This document shows, in pieces, positions 13,929-16,949 of a stretch of 16,949 bases of DNA. The stretch spans positions 1 through 16,949 of the forward strand of contig CANQGC010000033.1 of assembly GCA_947600345.1 (NCBI GenBank), read 5' to 3'. The notes beneath the pieces were generated by a model. The model did not search any database and was not told the DNA's origin. It was given only the letters and a program-made list of their open reading frames with translations. Position numbers and translations under genes: made by a program. Positions within the stretch are counted from its first letter, which is position 1. Every line of letters starts with the position of its first letter. This stretch comes from an uncultured Clostridia bacterium. GTDB taxonomy: Bacteria; Bacillota; Clostridia; Christensenellales; Aristaeellaceae.

Positions 13929-14642
13929 ATGGATCGACCCTATGTCGTCTGTCACATACTGACCTCCCTGGATGGGAGGATTGACGGGGAGTTTTTCTCC
14001 GCGCCGGAGTGCTTGCCCGCCGTCCGCGCCTATGGCGAACTGCGCGCACGCTTCGACTGTTCCGCCACGCTGTATGGCCGCACCACCATGCTCGGCGGCT
14101 TTGCCGATGGGCTGGTGGGTGTGCTTCCGGAGGGCCGGGAGAGCTTTCCCAGGGAGGATTGGCGCGCGCCGGTCGAGGCGGAGAATTATATCGTCTCCCT
14201 CGATCCCGAGGGGACGTTGAGATTCAACGGCAGCTTCATTGAGCGCAGGGGGCGGCCGAAGGCGCATGGAATCGAAGCGCTCACGGAGCGGGTTTCCGAT
14301 GGCTACCTCGCCTACCTTCGCAGGCAGAAGGTATCCTACCTGTTCGCCGGGGAGGATCGCGTCGATTTCCCGCTGCTGCTGTGCAAGCTCCGGGAGCGCT
14401 TCGGCATTGTGCGGCTGATGATCGCGGGCGGCGGGCAGACGAACTGGTCGTTCGCGCGGGAGGGGTTGATCGACGAATTGAGCGTCGTCGTCGCGCCTGT
14501 TGCGGACGGAGGCGCCCATGCCGCGACGCTGTTCGACCGGATGGATGACTTGCCCCTGCGCGAACCGGCGGCGTTTTCGCTGCAAGCGGTCGAACGGCTC
14601 GATGGGGACGCGCTCTGGCTGCGGTACGCAAGAAAGGAATGA
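13929..14642 (+). CDS. Dihydrofolate reductase-family protein (RibD C-terminal domain type)
   Basis: This 237-residue cytoplasmic NAD(P)H-dependent reductase belongs to the DHFR/RibD_C superfamily. The start PYVVCHILTSLDGRIDG is the family's first strand and substrate loop. SATLYGRTTM follows, and the nucleotide-binding GGGQTNWSFAREGLIDELSV (glycines 167-169) precedes the conserved 'aPv' strand. True riboflavin-pathway RibD would also carry a deaminase domain, and true DHFR is shorter with a different active site, so the substrate is unknown. AAAGGAGA precedes the ATG. It is the first gene of the rightward redox cluster, and its stop lies 11 bases before the aldo/keto reductase start. Confidence 0.88.
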   Translation: MDRPYVVCHILTSLDGRIDGEFFSAPECLPAVRAYGELRARFDCSATLYGRTTMLGGFADGLVGVLPEGRESFPREDWRAPVEAENYIVSLDPEGTLRFNGSFIERRGRPKAHGIEALTERVSDGYLAYLRRQKVSYLFAGEDRVDFPLLLCKLRERFGIVRLMIAGGGQTNWSFAREGLIDELSVVVAPVADGGAHAATLFDRMDDLPLREPAAFSLQAVERLDGDALWLRYARKE

Positions 14643-14653
14643 GGGGGAATATC

Positions 14654-15199
14654 ATGCGTTACAGAATCTTGGGAGAGGGGTTGCGGGTATCCGCCGTCGG
14701 TCTGGGTTGCATGGGCATGAGCCACGCCTACGGCGCGCCCGCCGACCGGGAGGAGATGAAACGCCTGCTGGCGAAGGCCGTCGATCTCGGCTGCACCTTC
14801 TTCGACACAGCGGAGGTTTACGGCACGCCCGACGCGCCCCACGCCAATGAGGAGCTCGTGGGTGAGGCGCTGCGGCCCTACCGCGACAAGGTGGTGCTGG
14901 CCACGAAGTTCGGCATCCGCTTCGACATGAGCAGTCCGTCGGTCAACAAGCCGCTGGTGCCCGATTCCCGCCCGGAGACGATACGCGCCAGCGTGGAGGC
15001 GTCGCTGCGGCGGCTGCGCACCGATCACATCGACCTCTACTATCAGCACCGCGCCGACCCCGCCGTGCCAGTAGAGGAAGTCGCGCAGGTCATGGCGGAA
15101 CTCAAGCGCGAGGGAAAGATCCTGCATTGGGGGCTTTCCGAGGCCACGGAGGAGACGATTCGCCGCGCGCACGCGGTGTGTCCCATCGCGGCGATCTAG
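14654..15199 (+). pseudogene. Aldo/keto reductase, N-terminal part up to an in-frame amber codon
   Basis: Codons 1-181 encode the first half of an AKR barrel and end at TAG (15197-15199). The same frame then continues without a gap to 15658, and the two parts together make a normal 334-position AKR. The catalytic tetrad is in this half: Asp51 and Tyr56 (FFDTAEVYG), Lys85 (LATKFG) and His132 (YYQHRAD). The NADPH-binding end of the barrel is in the other half, so the truncated chain should not be active. I chose the ATG at 14654 because AGGGGG lies six bases upstream; the ATG at 14639 overlaps the previous stop with a poorer site. Either a nonsense mutation or readthrough explains the layout. 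The family resembles YhdN/IolS-type AKRs. Confidence 0.85.
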
Positions 15200-15658
15200 A
15201 ACCGCTACTCCATGATGGCGCGCTGGTACGAATCGCTGTTTCCGCTGCTCGAAGAATTGCACATCGGCTTCGTGGCCTTCTCGCCGCTGGCCAACGGCTT
15301 CCTGTCGGCTCGCTATGGTAAGAACGAGAAGTTCGAGGCGGGCACCGATTACCGAAGCGTGATGCCGCAATTTACCGCCGAGGGCATCGACCAAAACAGG
15401 GAATTGCTGGCTCTGATCCGTCGCTTCGCGGCGGAGAAGCGCGCCACGCCCGCGCAGATCTCGCTGGCATGGATGCTCCACAAGATGCCGAATCTAGTGC
15501 CGATCCCCGGCACGCGCAAAGCGGAACGCCTGGAGGAAAACCTCGGCGCTGCGGAGATCGACCTCTCCCCGGAGGAGCTGGCGCAGTTGGATTACGAACT
15601 CAATCACATGGAAATGTCCGCCGTCTTCGGCGGTTCGAGCGTGAAAAGCGCATCGTAA
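15200..15658 (+). pseudogene. Aldo/keto reductase, C-terminal part after the amber codon
   Basis: This is the in-frame continuation of the AKR interrupted at 15197. It starts NRYSMMARWYESLFPLLEEL and runs through the conserved GFVAFSPLANGFLS segment, the PAQISLAWMLHK helix and the PIPGTRKAERLEENLGA phosphate-binding region for NADPH, ending at TAA. These are well preserved, with no further stop or frameshift, so the lesion is recent or the codon is read through. The first internal ATG (15212) has no ribosome binding site in front of it, so independent translation is unlikely. In relatives the residue at the stop position is typically glutamine (a Q-N/S-x-Y-S motif), and CAG differs from TAG by one transition. 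Confidence 0.8.
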
Positions 15659-15686
15659 GAGACAAGAAACAGGAGGGGGATTCAGT

Positions 15687-16529
15687 ATGGAATTTGCGAG
15701 CTTAAACAACGGGGTCAAAATGCCAATGGAGGGGTTTGGTGTGTTTCAAGTGCCCGACCCGAAGCAGTGTGAGCAGGCGGTGCTGGATGCCATCGACACG
15801 GGCTACCGGCTGATCGACACGGCGGCCTCCTATCGCAACGAGGAGGCCGTCGGCGCGGCCATCCGGCAATGTGGAGTGCCGCGCGAGGAGCTGTTCATTG
15901 CGACGAAGCTCTGGGTTTCGGATGCCAGCTACGAGGGCGCGAAGCGCGGCTTCGAGGATTCGCTGCGCAAGCTGGGCCTGGACTACATCGACCTGTACCT
16001 CATCCACCAGCCGATGGGCGACTACATCGGCGCATATCGGGCGATGGAGGAGTTGTATCATGCTGGCCGGGTGCGCGCCATCGGCGTGTGCAACTGCTAT
16101 CCCCACGTGCTCGCGGACATCTGCGAGACGGTGGACGTCATTCCGGCGGTCAATCAGGTGGAGCTGCATCCCTTCTTCCAACAGCCGGACGCGCTCAATC
16201 TGATGCGCGAGTACGGCATGATTCCCGAGGCATGGGCTCCCTTCGCCGAGGGCAGGCGCGGCATCTTCCAGAATCCCGTCCTCACGCAGATCGGCGAGCG
16301 GCACGGAAAGAGCGCCGCGCAGGTGGCGCTGCGCTGGAACGTGCAGCGCGGCGTGGTGGTGATTCCGAAGTCGGTGCACCGCAACCGCATGGAGCAGAAC
16401 TTCGACATCTGGGATTTCGAGCTGTCCGAGGAGGAAATGGCGGCCATCGCCCCACTCGACATCGGACACAGCGAGATCGTCAACCACTTCGACCCGAACT
16501 TTGTCCGCGCGCTGCACGGAAGGAAATGA
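15687..16529 (+). CDS. Aldo/keto reductase (2,5-diketo-D-gluconate reductase type)
   Basis: This intact 280-residue NADPH-dependent AKR reduces a ketone or aldehyde. The tetrad is Asp44 and Tyr49 (LIDTAASYRNE), Lys74 (FIATKLW) and His107 (YLIHQP). NQVELHPFFQQ and the C-terminal VIPKSVHRNRMEQNF cofactor motif are typical of the prokaryotic AKR5-type group, as is the start LNNGVKMPMEGFGVFQV. AGGAGGGGG precedes the ATG. It belongs to a different AKR subfamily from the interrupted gene 29 bases upstream, so the two are not simple duplicates. It probably shares the promoter at 13878-13906. The true substrate is unknown; these enzymes are promiscuous. Confidence 0.93.
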   Translation: MEFASLNNGVKMPMEGFGVFQVPDPKQCEQAVLDAIDTGYRLIDTAASYRNEEAVGAAIRQCGVPREELFIATKLWVSDASYEGAKRGFEDSLRKLGLDYIDLYLIHQPMGDYIGAYRAMEELYHAGRVRAIGVCNCYPHVLADICETVDVIPAVNQVELHPFFQQPDALNLMREYGMIPEAWAPFAEGRRGIFQNPVLTQIGERHGKSAAQVALRWNVQRGVVVIPKSVHRNRMEQNFDIWDFELSEEEMAAIAPLDIGHSEIVNHFDPNFVRALHGRK

Positions 16530-16542
16530 GAAGGAGGCAATT

Positions 16543-16949
16543 ATGAACACATTCACGTACAAATATCCCGTCACGGTGTACTTCGGCGAGGGGGCGGCCG
16601 CGAAGAATCTTCCGGCGGAGTTGGGGAAGGTCGGGCGGAACGTGCTGCTGGCCTATGGCGGCGGGTCGATCAAACGGAACGGCGTCTACGAGGAGCTGAC
16701 GGCGCTGCTCGCCGCCGCGGGGAAGAACGCCACGGAGTTTTCCGGCATCATGTCCAATCCCACCTACGCCAAGGTGCAGGAGGGCGCGAAGCTGGCGCGG
16801 GAGAAGCGGATCGACTTCATACTCGCCGTGGGCGGCGGCAGCGTCATCGACTGCTGCAAGATCGTCTCCGCGCAGGCCGGGCTGGAGAAGGATATCTGGC
16901 AGCTGGAGAACGTCGAACACGGCGGGCCGTCGGCCTTCATACCGATGGG
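16543..16949 (+). CDS. Iron-containing alcohol dehydrogenase, N-terminal part (3' end outside window)
   Basis: The frame starts at the ATG at 16543, 13 bases after the AKR stop, with AAGGAGG five bases upstream, and runs off the window after about 135 codons. MNTFTYKYPVTVYFGEGAAAKNL matches the butanol dehydrogenase (YugJ/BdhA-like) branch of group III alcohol dehydrogenases. The first domain shows the NAD(P)-binding LAYGGGSIKRNGVYEEL and AVGGGSVIDCCK motifs (glycines 97-99, Asp103). The metal-binding histidines expected in the second domain are outside the window. Together with the AKRs and the DHFR-family reductase it forms a run of carbonyl/alcohol redox enzymes. Confidence 0.92.
   Translation, partial: MNTFTYKYPVTVYFGEGAAAKNLPAELGKVGRNVLLAYGGGSIKRNGVYEELTALLAAAGKNATEFSGIMSNPTYAKVQEGAKLAREKRIDFILAVGGGSVIDCCKIVSAQAGLEKDIWQLENVEHGGPSAFIPM

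Noticed and set aside
1..16949. CRISPR arrays, tRNA or rRNA genes, phage genes
   Set aside because: No regularly spaced direct repeats, no tRNA-like T-loop motif in a cloverleaf, and no rRNA or phage structural genes were recognised.

Overview
The window comes from a GC-rich genome with Firmicutes-style signals: strong AGGAGG-type ribosome binding sites, near-consensus sigma-A promoters (TTGACA or TTTACA, 17 bp, TATAAT), and a gene content (GH43/GH51/AraA, Opp-type importer, DUF4405 with secreted flavodoxin, aldo/keto reductases, iron-containing ADH) common in gut Clostridia. A high-GC gut clostridial lineage such as Christensenellales/Oscillospirales is my best guess. That is inference from style; there is no rRNA or marker gene to fix it.

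Layout. (1) 1-3731, arabinan/arabinose use: the 3' end of a GH43 arabinanase-like gene; a 160-bp non-coding element with terminal inverted repeats and a TTAA duplication sitting directly on that gene's stop codon; then a promoter, a GH51 alpha-L-arabinofuranosidase (abfA), L-arabinose isomerase (araA) and a strong terminator. GH43 and GH51 would release L-arabinose, and AraA converts it to L-ribulose. (2) 3812-5394, two tandem paralogous TetR-family regulators on the minus strand, each apparently separately expressed. (3) 5464-12442, a seven-gene plus-strand operon behind a perfect sigma-A promoter that carries two copies of a TGAAC-N2-GTTCA operator 32 bp apart: two Opp/Dpp-type permeases, two ATPases, a family 5 substrate-binding protein, a two-cupin protein and a small PNPOx-like flavoprotein, closed by a bidirectional terminator. 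The divergent TetR gene is the obvious candidate repressor. The transported substrate cannot be read from the sequence. (4) 12442-16949, a redox cluster with a divergent control region. Leftward are a secreted flavodoxin and a DUF4405 membrane cytochrome. Rightward are a RibD_C/DHFR-family reductase, an aldo/keto reductase interrupted by an in-frame amber codon, an intact AKR of the diketogluconate-reductase type, and the start of an iron-containing alcohol dehydrogenase that runs off the window.

Most worth a second look: the TTAA-flanked hairpin element (301-460); the doubly-operated transporter promoter next to duplicated TetR genes; the mirror-image divergent promoters at 13779-13906, whose -35 boxes lie in the arms of a long inverted repeat; and the CAG-to-TAG-like in-frame stop in the AKR at 15197, in a window where none of 17 gene ends uses TAG. 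No tRNA, rRNA, CRISPR array, transposase or phage gene was seen.
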